Origin: Gp6-AA40 sp050742535
GTDB lineage: Bacteria > Acidobacteriota > Vicinamibacteria > Vicinamibacterales > UBA2999
Reading direction: 5' to 3'
Length of the DNA stretch: 39,741 bases
NCBI GenBank assembly: GCA_050742535.1
Contig: JBOGIQ010000013.1
Coordinates: 1 to 39,741 of the forward strand
In this document: in pieces, positions 31,086-38,614 of the stretch
How the letters are laid out: each line of letters begins with the position of its first letter
Position numbering within the stretch: position 1 is the stretch's first letter
Made by a program: the position numbers and the translations under genes
The notes under the pieces: model-generated
What the model was told of the DNA's origin: nothing
What the model saw: only the letters and a program-made list of their open reading frames with translations
Database searches by the model: none

Positions 31086-31544
31086 ATGACCCAACGACGC
31101 CGCGCGGGTTGCCTGACTTTCGCACTCGCCACAGTGCTTACCACGCTGGCGCCGGATGTCCCTGCGGACGCTGGACAGCGCGCCGCCCAGGACAACAAGA
31201 AGCCCAGTGTAGCACTCAGAGCGACGCCCCCCGTGGGGTTTGCGCCGCTGAAAGTGCGCGTCGCCGCTGAATTGAAAGGCGGAGCGGACGACTACGAAGA
31301 TTTCTACTGTGCAACCGTCGAGTGGGATTGGGCGGACGGTACGACGTCCGGCACCAGCGAAGACTGCAATCCGTACGAGCCGGGAAAGAGCACCATCCAG
31401 CGCCGGTTCTCCGCCGAGCACACCTTCCGCCAGGGCGGCGAATACGATGTCGTCTTCCGTCTGAAGCAGAAAAACCGCGTCGTCGCTTACAGCAAGGCGA
31501 TGGTGCGCGTCAGGGCGGGCATCCAAGACGACGTTGATCCGTAA
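31086..31544 (+). CDS. Exported PKD-like domain protein
   Basis: The 152-residue product has a signal peptide (MTQRRRAGCLTFALATVLTTLAPDVPADA) and one immunoglobulin-like PKD-type domain: SVALRATPPVGFAPLKVRVAAELKGG, ATVEWDWADGTTSG (the WxWxDG core), then SAEHTFRQGGEYDVVFRLKQKNRVVAYSKAMVRVRA. Two Cys in the mature domain (DFYCATVEW and SEDCNPYEP) could form a disulfide. The ATG is preceded by AGGGGACACATC. PKD domains mediate protein or carbohydrate contacts in the envelope; no catalytic part is present. It lies 9 bp before the acyl-CoA synthetase gene. Confidence 0.78.
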   Translation: MTQRRRAGCLTFALATVLTTLAPDVPADAGQRAAQDNKKPSVALRATPPVGFAPLKVRVAAELKGGADDYEDFYCATVEWDWADGTTSGTSEDCNPYEPGKSTIQRRFSAEHTFRQGGEYDVVFRLKQKNRVVAYSKAMVRVRAGIQDDVDP

Positions 31545-31553
31545 CCGCCGGCA

Positions 31554-33596
31554 ATGACGGGCGACGCCGTGACAGGCGACGCCATGACAGCCAACACAGT
31601 CGCCTGGCGTCCGAGCCCCGACTACATCGCTCACAGCCGCCTCACGGCGTTCATCAGCCGGCACGGGCTGCGCGACTACGGCGAACTCCTGGCCCGTTCG
31701 ACCGCCGATCCCGAGTGGTTCTGGCGGGCCGTGCTCGACGACCTCGCCATCGAGTTCTACGAGCCATACACGAAAATCCTGGACACGTCGCGCGGCCTGC
31801 CGTGGACGCGCTGGTGCGTCGGCGGACGGATGAACATCGTCCACAACTGCCTCGACAAGTGGATCGGCACACCGGTTGCGGATCGAGCGGCATTCCGCTG
31901 GGAAACCGAAGACGGTCAGAGCGGTTACTGGACGTACGCCGAGCTTTGGCAGAGCGCGAATCAATGCGCCGGCGGCCTCGAGGCCCTTGGCGTACGAAAG
32001 GGCGATCGCGTCGCGCTCTTCATGCCGATGTGTCCTGAGCTGGTCATCGCCTTCTTCGCGGTCATCAGGCTCGGCGGCATCGTCCTGCCTCTCTTTTCCG
32101 GATATGGCGCGGATGCCGTCGCCACACGCTTGAGGGATTCGGAAGCATCGACGCTGTTCACCGCCGACGGTTTCCTTCGCCGTGGCCAGCAGGTCAGGAT
32201 GAAACCAGTCGCCGACGAGGCGGTTGCACACGCTCCGTCGGTGCAGCGCGTCATTGTCGTTCCGCGCCTTGCCATCGATGTCCCGATGCACGAACGCGAC
32301 GTTTGGTTCGGCGACGTCATGATGAAGCGCGTCGACCCGCGCTGGCGGCCGGATGAAATGGCGCCGAAGCCGAAGCGGTGGCCGTCGGCTGGCGAGCGTT
32401 TGCCGGTCGAGCGATCGAACGAGCCGACGGACGCGGAAGATCCGCTGATGCTGATCTACACGTCCGGAACCACCGGCCGGCCGAAGGGCGCGGTCCACAC
32501 GCATTGCGGCTTTCCGATCAAGTCGGCGCAGGACATGGCGCACTGCTTCGACGTCCACGCCGGCGAGACGATGTACTGGGTCAGCGATATCGGCTGGATG
32601 ATGGGGCCGTGGGAAATCTTCGGGATGACGCTGCTCGGCGGGACGTTCGTGATCTACGACGGCGCGCTCGACTACCCCGCTCCCGATCGTCTGTGGTCGC
32701 TCGTCGAACGGCACCGCGTCAATATCCTGGGCGTCTCGCCGACGCTCGTGCGGTCGCTGATGCGACATGGTGAGGAACCGGTTCGCCGCCACGACCTGTC
32801 GTCGCTGCGGATCCTGGGCTCGACCGGAGAGCCGTGGAATCCCGATCCCTGGCGCTGGCTGTTCGACGTTGCCGGCGGATCGCGGCTGCCGATCATCAAC
32901 TACTCGGGCGGCACCGAAGTGTCTGGCGGACTGGTGGCCGGCAACGTGCTGACGCCGCTGAAGCCCGCCGCCTTTGCCGGCCCGCCGCCCGGAATCGCCG
33001 CGGACGTCGTCGATGATCACGGGCAGAGCGTCCGCACTCAGGTCGGCGAGCTCGTCGTCCGCGCCCCGTGGATCGGCATGACGCGCGGTTTCTGGAAGGA
33101 CGATCAGCGATACGAAGAAACCTACTGGTCGCGCTTCCCCGACGTCTGGGTGCACGGCGACTGGGCCGAGATCGACGAAGACGGGCTGTGGTACATCCTC
33201 GGCAGGTCCGACGACACGATCAAGATTGCCGGTAAGCGCGTCGGCCCGGCGGAAGTCGAATCCGTGCTCGTTGAGCATCCGGCCGTCATCGAAGCCGCGG
33301 CGATCGGCGTTCCCGATGAACTCAAGGGTCAGGCGCTCGTCTGCTTCTGCGTCCTGCGGTCCTCCGACGTGGCAGGGCCCGACCTCGCCGGCGAGCTGAA
33401 GGCGCTGGTCGCGTCCCGTCTCGGGAAGCCGCTGCGGCCCGAGCAGATCGAGTTCGTGGCCGATCTCCCGAAAACGCGCAACGCCAAGGTGATGCGCCGC
33501 GTGATTCGCGCGGCGTATCTCGGCCAGCCGCCGGGCGATCTCTCGTCGCTCGAGAACCCGCAGGCCGTGACGGAGATCGAAGGACGCCGCCGCTGA
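31554..33596 (+). CDS. AMP-dependent acyl-CoA (acetyl-CoA-like) synthetase
   Basis: The 680-residue product belongs to the acetyl-CoA synthetase branch of ANL enzymes. Key motifs are the P-loop MLIYTSGTTGRPKGAVHTH, WVSDIGWMMGPWEIFGMTLLGGTFVIYDGALDYP, INYSGGTEVSGGL, the GDWAEIDEDGLWYILGRSDDTIKIAGKRVGPAEVESVL hinge, and the catalytic, acetylation-prone Lys645 in LPKTRNAKVMRRVIR. It activates a short-chain acid with ATP and couples it to CoA. The start MTGDAVTGDAMTANT contains a repeated TGDA; a second ATG at 31584 may be the real start. The substrate (acetate, propionate or other) cannot be fixed from these motifs. Confidence 0.92.
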   Translation: MTGDAVTGDAMTANTVAWRPSPDYIAHSRLTAFISRHGLRDYGELLARSTADPEWFWRAVLDDLAIEFYEPYTKILDTSRGLPWTRWCVGGRMNIVHNCLDKWIGTPVADRAAFRWETEDGQSGYWTYAELWQSANQCAGGLEALGVRKGDRVALFMPMCPELVIAFFAVIRLGGIVLPLFSGYGADAVATRLRDSEASTLFTADGFLRRGQQVRMKPVADEAVAHAPSVQRVIVVPRLAIDVPMHERDVWFGDVMMKRVDPRWRPDEMAPKPKRWPSAGERLPVERSNEPTDAEDPLMLIYTSGTTGRPKGAVHTHCGFPIKSAQDMAHCFDVHAGETMYWVSDIGWMMGPWEIFGMTLLGGTFVIYDGALDYPAPDRLWSLVERHRVNILGVSPTLVRSLMRHGEEPVRRHDLSSLRILGSTGEPWNPDPWRWLFDVAGGSRLPIINYSGGTEVSGGLVAGNVLTPLKPAAFAGPPPGIAADVVDDHGQSVRTQVGELVVRAPWIGMTRGFWKDDQRYEETYWSRFPDVWVHGDWAEIDEDGLWYILGRSDDTIKIAGKRVGPAEVESVLVEHPAVIEAAAIGVPDELKGQALVCFCVLRSSDVAGPDLAGELKALVASRLGKPLRPEQIEFVADLPKTRNAKVMRRVIRAAYLGQPPGDLSSLENPQAVTEIEGRRR

Positions 33597-33607
33597 ATGG
33601 CAGCGGC

Positions 33608-34561
33608 GTGTTACCGTTGACCGCGGTGTCCCAGTCGCTCGCAGTCGTCATTCCGGTCTACAACGGCGCCGCCACGCTTCCCGCCCTGATCGAGCGTCTT
33701 CTGCCGGTCGTTCGCGCCAGCGGCGCGCCGTACGAAATCATCCTGGTCAACGACGGCAGCCGCGACGGCAGCTGGGCGGCGATCGAAGCGCTGTCCGGAC
33801 AGCACCCCGAGATCAGAGGCATCGATCTGATGCGCAACTACGGGCAGCACAATGCGCTGCTCTGCGGCATCCGTGCGAGCCGCCACGATGTCATCGTCAC
33901 GATGGACGACGACCTGCAGCAGCCTCCGGAGGAGATCCCGCGGTTGCTCGCGAAGCTCGCCGAGGGCCACGACGTCGTCTACGGAACGCCGGAACGGGAT
34001 CAGCATGGGCTCTGGCGCAACATCGGCTCCCGCCTTGCCAAGGCGGCGCTTGCCACCGCCACGGGCGGCGCAGTCGCGCCGATGGTGAGTGCGTTCCGGG
34101 CCTTCCGCAAGACCGTCAAGCCTGCTTTCGAGGAATACCGCAGCCCGCTGCTCTCGATCGACGTGCTGCTCACCTGGGCAACGACCAGCTTTGCCGCCGT
34201 TCCGGTTCGAACCGATCGGCGCCAGTCCGGTGGATCGAATTATCGATTCCGCTCGCTCGCCCGCCACGCCATGAACCTGATGACGGGATTCAGCCTGATC
34301 CCGCTGCAGCTGGCAACGCTCGTTGGCTTTGCTTTCACGTTGTTCGGGCTCGCGATCCTGGCCTTCGTTGTCGGCCGCTACCTGCTGAGCGGCACGACCG
34401 TCGCCGGGTTCCCGTTTCTCGCCTCGATCGTGGCTATCTTTTCCGGCGCGCAGCTGTTCGCGCTCGGCATTCTCGGCGAGTACCTGGGCCGGATGCACAT
34501 GCGGACGATGGATCGGCCGGCGTATATCGTTCGAACGGCCACGGCGCGATCGGACGCGTGA
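33608..34561 (+). CDS. GT2 glycosyltransferase, polyprenyl-phosphate (DPMS/GtrB-like) type
   Basis: The product is 317 residues from GTG 33608; GTG 33626 is an alternative. The GT-A domain has LAVVIPVYNGAATLPALIERLL, EIILVNDGSRDGSWAAIEAL, the metal-binding TMDDDLQQPPEEIPRLL (Asp100-102) and TDRRQSGGSNYRFRSLARHA. Two C-terminal membrane helices (about 230-290: LATLVGFAFTLFGLAILAFVVG and FLASIVAIFSGAQLFALGIL) precede a GEYLGRMHMRTMDRPAYIV tail. This is the layout of enzymes that load a sugar onto undecaprenyl phosphate for envelope glycans. Its stop overlaps the methyltransferase GTG (GTGA). Confidence 0.9.
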   Translation: MLPLTAVSQSLAVVIPVYNGAATLPALIERLLPVVRASGAPYEIILVNDGSRDGSWAAIEALSGQHPEIRGIDLMRNYGQHNALLCGIRASRHDVIVTMDDDLQQPPEEIPRLLAKLAEGHDVVYGTPERDQHGLWRNIGSRLAKAALATATGGAVAPMVSAFRAFRKTVKPAFEEYRSPLLSIDVLLTWATTSFAAVPVRTDRRQSGGSNYRFRSLARHAMNLMTGFSLIPLQLATLVGFAFTLFGLAILAFVVGRYLLSGTTVAGFPFLASIVAIFSGAQLFALGILGEYLGRMHMRTMDRPAYIVRTATARSDA

Positions 34562-35475
34562 GCGGCGCGCCGCCGGTCCCCGGAAGGTTCCACTGCCCGG
34601 TCTGCGGCGGTCCCGTCACCCCGCCACTCGACGGCGAGTCCTTCGTGGCGTGCGATCACTGCGGGAACACGCTTCCGCTTCGCGACGGAATCATCGCCCT
34701 GGATCCTCCTGCCAGCGATCGCGACTATCCGCACGAACTCGTCGATCTGGTCTCGCGGGTGGAAGACCGGCACTTCTGGTTTGCCGCCCGACGCGACGTG
34801 ATTCTGTCGGCGCTGCGGCACATCACGGCCGGCAAGGAAAGGAAGCAAGCCCTCGATGTGGGCTGCGGCAACGGGTTCATGATGGCGGCCCTCGAAGGCG
34901 CCGGTCTCGCCATGTCAGGCATCGACATGCACTGGTCGGCGCTGGCCCGCGCGCGGACACGTGTGCTTGGTCCGCTCTTCTGCAGCACCGCGACAACCCT
35001 GCCCTTCCTGCCGGACTTCGATCTGGTGACGCTGCTGGACGTGATCGAGCACGTGGACGACGACGTCAGCGTGCTGGACGAGGCACGGCGCGTTCTCGCT
35101 CCCGGCGGTCATGCGATCGTCACGGTACCCGCGGGTCCCGCACTCTGGAGCACGTATGACGAGCTGATTGGTCACAAGCGCCGGTACGACCGCCCGGCCC
35201 TCGTCGCGGCGCTCCAGCGCGCGCATTTCGAGGTGCGCTACGTCAGCTACTTCAACTGCCCGCTGATTCTTGCCGCGGCGGCCCGGCGGTGGACCGGCCG
35301 CGCGCAGGACGCCCGTTCGGTGGATGGGGCGGACGTCGTCCGCCGTGCGCTCCGTGTGCCGCCGGCGCCGCTGAATGCGCTGCTGCGATGGGTAATCAGG
35401 GCGGAGGCGCCGCTCCGGCGGTTGCCCTGGATTCGCGGTGGCTCGCTGATCGCCGTGGCCCGGCGTCCGGACTAG
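34558..35475 (+). CDS. Zinc-ribbon class I SAM-dependent methyltransferase
   Basis: The 305-residue product has an N-terminal zinc ribbon with CPVC (13-16) and CDHC (32-35). The SAM domain has motif I ALDVGCGNGFMMAALEG (98-114), an acidic SGIDMHW, DLVTLLDVIEHVDDDVSVLDEARRVLAPGGHAIVTVPAGPALWSTYDELIGHKRRYD, and a partly hydrophobic C-terminal segment. Such proteins often modify polysaccharide or lipid-linked sugars, and the 4-bp overlap with the GT2 gene supports a shared pathway. The target is unknown. The TAG stop codon is the first three bases of the 13-bp inverted repeat that bounds the downstream islet. Confidence 0.87.
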   Translation: MSGAPPVPGRFHCPVCGGPVTPPLDGESFVACDHCGNTLPLRDGIIALDPPASDRDYPHELVDLVSRVEDRHFWFAARRDVILSALRHITAGKERKQALDVGCGNGFMMAALEGAGLAMSGIDMHWSALARARTRVLGPLFCSTATTLPFLPDFDLVTLLDVIEHVDDDVSVLDEARRVLAPGGHAIVTVPAGPALWSTYDELIGHKRRYDRPALVAALQRAHFEVRYVSYFNCPLILAAAARRWTGRAQDARSVDGADVVRRALRVPPAPLNALLRWVIRAEAPLRRLPWIRGGSLIAVARRPD

Positions 35476-35485
35476 TCCTTGGTGC
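35473..35485 (+). repeat. Left 13-bp inverted repeat of a 1.2-kb islet
   Basis: TAGTCCTTGGTGC at 35473-35485 is exactly inverted at 36658-36670. The two copies bracket the only segment between the convergent methyltransferase and WecE-type genes. Confidence 0.6.
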
Positions 35486-35546
35486 TTGGTCCGTAGTCCG
35501 TCCTTGGTCCGTAGTCCGTCCTTGGTCCGTAGTCCGTCCTTGGTCC
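35485..35546 (+). repeat. 18-bp tandem repeat, about 3.4 copies
   Basis: CTTGGTCCGTAGTCCGTC occurs exactly three times head to tail (35485, 35503 and 35521), followed by a partial CTTGGTCC. Related GTCCTTGGTC words continue on both sides, and inverted ones occur at 36661-36688. No gene is seen in 35476-35826 apart from this repeat, a tRNA-like T-arm and IS-end-like repeats. Confidence 0.85.
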
Positions 35547-35601
35547 CGGCGTCCTTCGTCCGGAGTCCGTCTGTCTCAGTCCGTAGTTCGTTTCAACGTC
35601 T

Positions 35602-35624
35602 GGGTTCGAATCCCTGCGGTTCTC
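35602..35624 (+). other. tRNA T-arm-like fragment (possible attachment-site remnant)
   Basis: GGGTTCGAATCCC (35602-35614) is a perfect T-stem core and loop of a tRNA and is followed by sequence where an acceptor strand would be. There is no matching 5' acceptor strand, no CCA end and no anticodon arm upstream, so it is not a complete tRNA. It may be the 3' fragment left by integration at a tRNA gene, or chance. Confidence 0.3.
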
Positions 35625-35754
35625 CCCTTCGTTCGTGCACCGTCCGCGGTCTGTCCTCGAAACGCGAAGTGGGGAAGCACGCACGAATCCAGACCGACTT
35701 GCGCACAGAGGAGGCCACGAGGTAGAACTCACCAGTCTCGGCCGCCTGCGCGTG

Positions 35755-35803
35755 GTGGCCGGTTGTGACCTGTCGATCAGTGGGCGGTTTTCACCTGTCC
35801 ACC
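35755..35803 (+). mobile_element. IS21-like terminal repeats (remnant)
   Basis: Two 24-bp direct repeats with a 25-bp period, starting at 35755 and 35780, share the pattern GTGGsCGGTTkTsACCTGTC and match at 19 of 24 positions. IS21-family elements end in multiple repeats of this GGCCGGTTTT-CACC style. No istA or istB gene is present, so this would be a solo end or scar. The identification is from memory of the family. Confidence 0.35.
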
Positions 35804-35826
35804 GAGGCGAGAGAGGACAAACCGTC

Positions 35827-36105
35827 ATGGGAAGCATCAGTGTTAAGAAGATTGCGCATTATGCCGGCGTCAATGGAACCCAGGGGGCGAAATCGTACTA
35901 CGGTTGGCAAAACCCGAATCCAGTGGCCGTGTACGCGTTTTCTCTCGAGCTCAGTCAGCTCGGTGGAGGCTATCCGAAGCACGTCGAACTGTCTCCGCTC
36001 AGGTACTACCGCGATGCCACCGACACCGTCATCCGGTGGTCCGTCACCAACCTGACGTCGAACATCACGTACTATCACATCCATATGAGCTGGGCGACGC
36101 CGTAG
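35827..36105 (+). CDS. Small orphan protein, unknown function (92 aa)
   Basis: From ATG 35827, preceded by GAGAGGAC, the product reads MGSISVKKIAHYAGVNG and then alternates hydrophobic and polar residues (VAVYAFSLELSQL, TDTVIRWSVTNLTSNITYYHIHMSW), which suggests an all-beta domain rich in Tyr and Trp. There is no signal peptide. It was not recognised as a family. The gene lies in the islet between the inverted repeats, has lower GC than neighbours, and is followed 31 bp later by another orphan gene; the two may form a unit. Coding status is supported by the ribosome site and plausible composition. Confidence 0.55.
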   Translation: MGSISVKKIAHYAGVNGTQGAKSYYGWQNPNPVAVYAFSLELSQLGGGYPKHVELSPLRYYRDATDTVIRWSVTNLTSNITYYHIHMSWATP

Positions 36106-36136
36106 TTCCTGCGCGCGAGAGCGCCGGTGAAGAATC

Positions 36137-36412
36137 ATGAAGACGATCATCATTCACGACAAGGACGGCAACATCCTCTCGTTCCTCATTCCAGTTCGAG
36201 AGTTCGCAGATCAGATTAGGGCAGAGCCAGGACCAGAACAGGGCGTCGCCTACGTCGACACAACCGATTTCGGCAAGGATGCCCCGCCCTTGGATGAGAC
36301 ATCAGATGACCGGACGTTCGCGGCATTCGGCAAACGAATCTTCGAGGATTTTTGCATTCGCAAAGGCGCTGTGACGAGAAAGGCACCCTCGGGAGGACGA
36401 CGGGCACGATAA
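36137..36412 (+). CDS. Small orphan protein, unknown function (91 aa)
   Basis: The product MKTIIIHDKDGNILSFLIPVREFADQIRAEPGPEQGVAYVDTTDFGKD begins with a beta hairpin-like segment, is acidic in the middle, and ends in a basic tail (KAPSGGRRAR). There is no signal peptide or membrane helix, and no family was recognised. GTGAAG lies a few bases before the ATG. It follows the 92-residue gene by 31 bp in the same islet, so cotranscription is likely. Its last bases run into a TIGR03435 remnant in another frame, suggesting that insertion or deletion shaped the 3' end. Confidence 0.5.
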   Translation: MKTIIIHDKDGNILSFLIPVREFADQIRAEPGPEQGVAYVDTTDFGKDAPPLDETSDDRTFAAFGKRIFEDFCIRKGAVTRKAPSGGRRAR

Positions 36413-36417
36413 ACGGC

Positions 36418-36546
36418 CTGTTCCCCGGGGTGACACCGCGGGCCGCCACCGACAGTCCCGTTGGCCTCGGCCTCGCAGTAGAAGCGACACGCGCGCCTGT
36501 CGAAATTCTGATGATTGACCACCCGGAGAGGCCGGTGGCGAACTGA
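36418..36546 (+). pseudogene. C-terminal remnant of a TIGR03435-family gene
   Basis: The frame ending at the TGA at 36544-36546 reads LGLAVEATRAPVEILMIDHPERPVAN. This is the typical end of TIGR03435 proteins and parallels the intact copy at 38615-39502 (LGLQLEPRTGPIEVLFIE, ending PEQN). Only about 43 residues remain, with no start codon or N-terminal domain in the frame. It is therefore a broken copy left in the islet. From 36547 to 36690 nothing else was seen except inverted GTCCTTGGT-type repeats. Confidence 0.7.
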
Positions 36547-36657
36547 GTCTGGCAATGCGACAACACAGCAGTGTGTACAAGAGGAGCGGAGTTCTCGGAG
36601 ACTTCCCGACCTGTTAAAGCTCGGAACGTTCAGCGTCTAAGCAGTTCCGCATGCAGC

Positions 36658-36670
36658 GCACCAAGGACTA
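36658..36670 (-). repeat. Right 13-bp inverted repeat of the islet
   Basis: GCACCAAGGACTA is the exact inverse of 35473-35485. It lies 20 bp before the stop codon of the WecE-type gene and is followed by a second inverted copy of the GGACCAAGGAC motif. Confidence 0.6.
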
Positions 36671-36690
36671 CAGGACCAAGGACGACCGCT

Positions 36691-37836
36691 TTATACGACT
36701 TCCTGCACGAACGACTTCACCGCCTCGATCACGCTCGTCTGCTCGTCGTAAGAAAGATCCGTATAGAACGGCAGCCGGACGATGCGTTCGCTGACGTCCT
36801 CCGCGACGGGGCAGTCGCCTGCTGCTCCGCCGAAGCGCGCGCCCATCGGCGACAGGTGCAGCGGGATGTAATGCAAGACGGCGAGGATTCCGAAGCTGCC
36901 GAGGTAATCGATCAGCGCTTTCCGTGCCGCGGCGGACGGCATCAGCAGCGCGAAGAGATGCGACGGATGCTCGGCGCCATCCGGCACCGCGAGCCGGCGG
37001 ATCTCATGCGAAGCACACCACTCGGTCAATTCGGCATCGTAGCGATTCCAGATGACACGTCGTCTGGCCTGGATGTTCGTGGCGCTCTCGAGCTGAGCCG
37101 CGAGCATCGCCGCCTGCAGCTCGGAGCAGAGATAGTTGGAGCCGATGTCCACCCAGGTGTACTTGTCCACCTGACCGCGGAAGAACCGGCTGCGGTTGGT
37201 TCCTTTTTCACGCGCGATCTCCGCCCGCTCGACGAGCGAGAGGTCGTTGATCAGCAGCGCGCCGCCCTCCCCACAGGTGACGTTCTTGGTTTCGTGGAAA
37301 CTCTGTGTGGCCAGCGCGCCGAATGTCCCCAGGGATCGGCCGTTGTATCTGCCGAAGAGGCCATGGGCGTTGTCCTCGATGAGGATCAGATTGTGGCGCG
37401 CGGCGGCGTCGGCGATCGCGTCCATGTCGCACGCGACGACGCCGTAATGCATGGCGACCACCGCCCGTGTTCGCGGCGTCACGAGACGCTCCAGCGCCCG
37501 TTCGTCGATATTCAGCGTGTCGGGGCGGCAGTCCGCGAAGACCGGACGCATGCCGCGCATGGCGAACGCGTTCGCGGTGGAGACGAACGTGAACGACGGG
37601 ACGATGACCTCGTCACCCGGCGCGCCGTCGACGAGGATGGCGCAGATCTCCAGAGCCGCGGTGCAGGAACTCGTCAGCAGCACCCGGCGCGCGCCGGTCA
37701 GGCCCTCCAGCACCGACTCGCACCGGTGCGTGAAAGGACCGTTGCCGGACAGTCTGCCGCTGCTCAGGGCGTCGGCGAGCGCGCGCGACGCCGCGGGTGC
37801 GGTCGTCGGACGATTGAAAGGTACGCGGAACGTCAT
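36691..37836 (-). CDS. DegT/WecE-type sugar aminotransferase (dTDP-4-amino-4,6-dideoxygalactose transaminase-like)
   Basis: From ATG 37836 the product has 381 residues. It opens RVPFNRPTTAPAASRALADALSSGRLSGNGPFTHRCE and has LLTSSCTAALEICAILVDGAPGDEVIVPSFTFVSTANAFAMRGMRPVFADC, IEDNAHGLFGRYNGRSLGTFG and the PLP-binding Lys184 in SFHETKNVTCGEGGAL, the form characteristic of RffA/WecE. These enzymes convert dTDP-4-keto-6-deoxyglucose to the 4-amino sugar for surface glycans. Together with the GT2 and methyltransferase genes it suggests an envelope glycan function; the other nucleotide-sugar genes are not in the window. The ribosome site is weak. Confidence 0.92.
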   Translation of the reverse strand: MTFRVPFNRPTTAPAASRALADALSSGRLSGNGPFTHRCESVLEGLTGARRVLLTSSCTAALEICAILVDGAPGDEVIVPSFTFVSTANAFAMRGMRPVFADCRPDTLNIDERALERLVTPRTRAVVAMHYGVVACDMDAIADAAARHNLILIEDNAHGLFGRYNGRSLGTFGALATQSFHETKNVTCGEGGALLINDLSLVERAEIAREKGTNRSRFFRGQVDKYTWVDIGSNYLCSELQAAMLAAQLESATNIQARRRVIWNRYDAELTEWCASHEIRRLAVPDGAEHPSHLFALLMPSAAARKALIDYLGSFGILAVLHYIPLHLSPMGARFGGAAGDCPVAEDVSERIVRLPFYTDLSYDEQTSVIEAVKSFVQEVV

Positions 37837-37898
37837 CGTCTTTCGTCGCGGAACCATCGATGGTACCAAAGCGCCACGTCGATGGTGTTGAATCCCTT

Positions 37899-38198
37899 CG
37901 CCTGATGATTCTCCTGGGAGCTCACTACCTTCCATTTGTAACGCTGTACGGGATGCGGATGTTCGCGGCACTCGCGGGTCTGCTGGTTGCTGGCGGGGTT
38001 GTCATTGCCATGTACCGGTCGGAAAGCTTCAGCCTTGGCGCCTGGTTCACCGGCGCGACCCTGCTCGTGTTCGCTGGCTTGGGAAGAGCGACGGCGGAGC
38101 ATCAATGGCGGGTGCGCGCCGCCCAACGCGCTACCGCCGCGCATCAGGGCTGCACCGATCGCCGCAGCAGCGACTCGTCTCGGAGAGCGCCGTGTTGA
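37899..38198 (+). pseudogene. C-terminal fragment of a multi-helix membrane protein (DUF7010-like)
   Basis: The frame contains LLGAHYLPFVTLYGMRMFAALAGLLVAGGVVIAMYRSESFSLGAWFTGATLLVFAGLGRA, which I recognise as the last two helices of a DUF7010-like membrane protein. The expected first half (about three more helices) is missing: upstream is the WecE-type start region on the other strand. The frame then runs past the natural end into unrelated Arg/Ser-rich sequence. This looks like a 5'-truncated gene. A small two-helix protein is a less likely reading. Confidence 0.5.
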
Positions 38199-38493
38199 TC
38201 ATCTTGGAGTGGTCGGTGCGACGTCGTCTTCGAATCGCCAGCTTGGTTCGAGCGACTATACGGCCTTCAATGCCGAAGGCTTGCCCGGCATCAATTTGAT
38301 CCAGGAACCGATTCAGTATCAGAGCCACACTTGGCACGGTAGTCTGGATACGTACGAGCGCATCATCGAAGAGGATGCAACGAGGGCGGCTATCGTCGTG
38401 GCGTGTGCGGCGTGTCATTTGTCGTTCCGCGACGAACTGCTGCCACGCTTCAGCGCCGACGACGCGCCACGGCGACCGCGAGGCCAGCCGTGA
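38190..38493 (+). pseudogene. C-terminal fragment of an M28-family peptidase
   Basis: The frame ending at 38493 reads LGSSDYTAFNAEGLPGINLIQEPIQYQSHTWHGSLDTYERIIEEDATRAAIVVACAACHLSFRDELLPR. This matches the C-terminal part of secreted M28 aminopeptidases, where the usual GSSDH/GTDH metal-ligand motif is here GSSDY, so the His is lost. The catalytic Glu-Glu and first metal site that should precede it are absent; the upstream sequence belongs to another remnant. It is a broken gene. From 38494 to 38614 nothing further was seen. Confidence 0.7.
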
Positions 38494-38614
38494 TCGCGCG
38501 CTGATGGCAACGAACAGCCGCGGAAGAGGGCCAGCATGCGCACACGAGATGCCCGTCGGGCGGCGATCCTCTGAAGTCCGCCAGGCGCCGGCGCGATTTG
38601 GCGGAACTGCCTAG

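Noticed and set aside
31050..33278. 742-residue minus-strand ORF
   Set aside because: Antisense to the PKD-like and acyl-CoA synthetase genes, which have convincing motifs and ribosome sites.
35540..35625. Complete tRNA gene
   Set aside because: Only the T-arm is convincing. No pairing 5' acceptor strand, D-arm or anticodon arm could be fitted upstream.
36571..37905. 444-residue plus-strand ORF
   Set aside because: Antisense to the WecE-type aminotransferase with its SFHETKN lysine motif; the shadow protein has no pattern.
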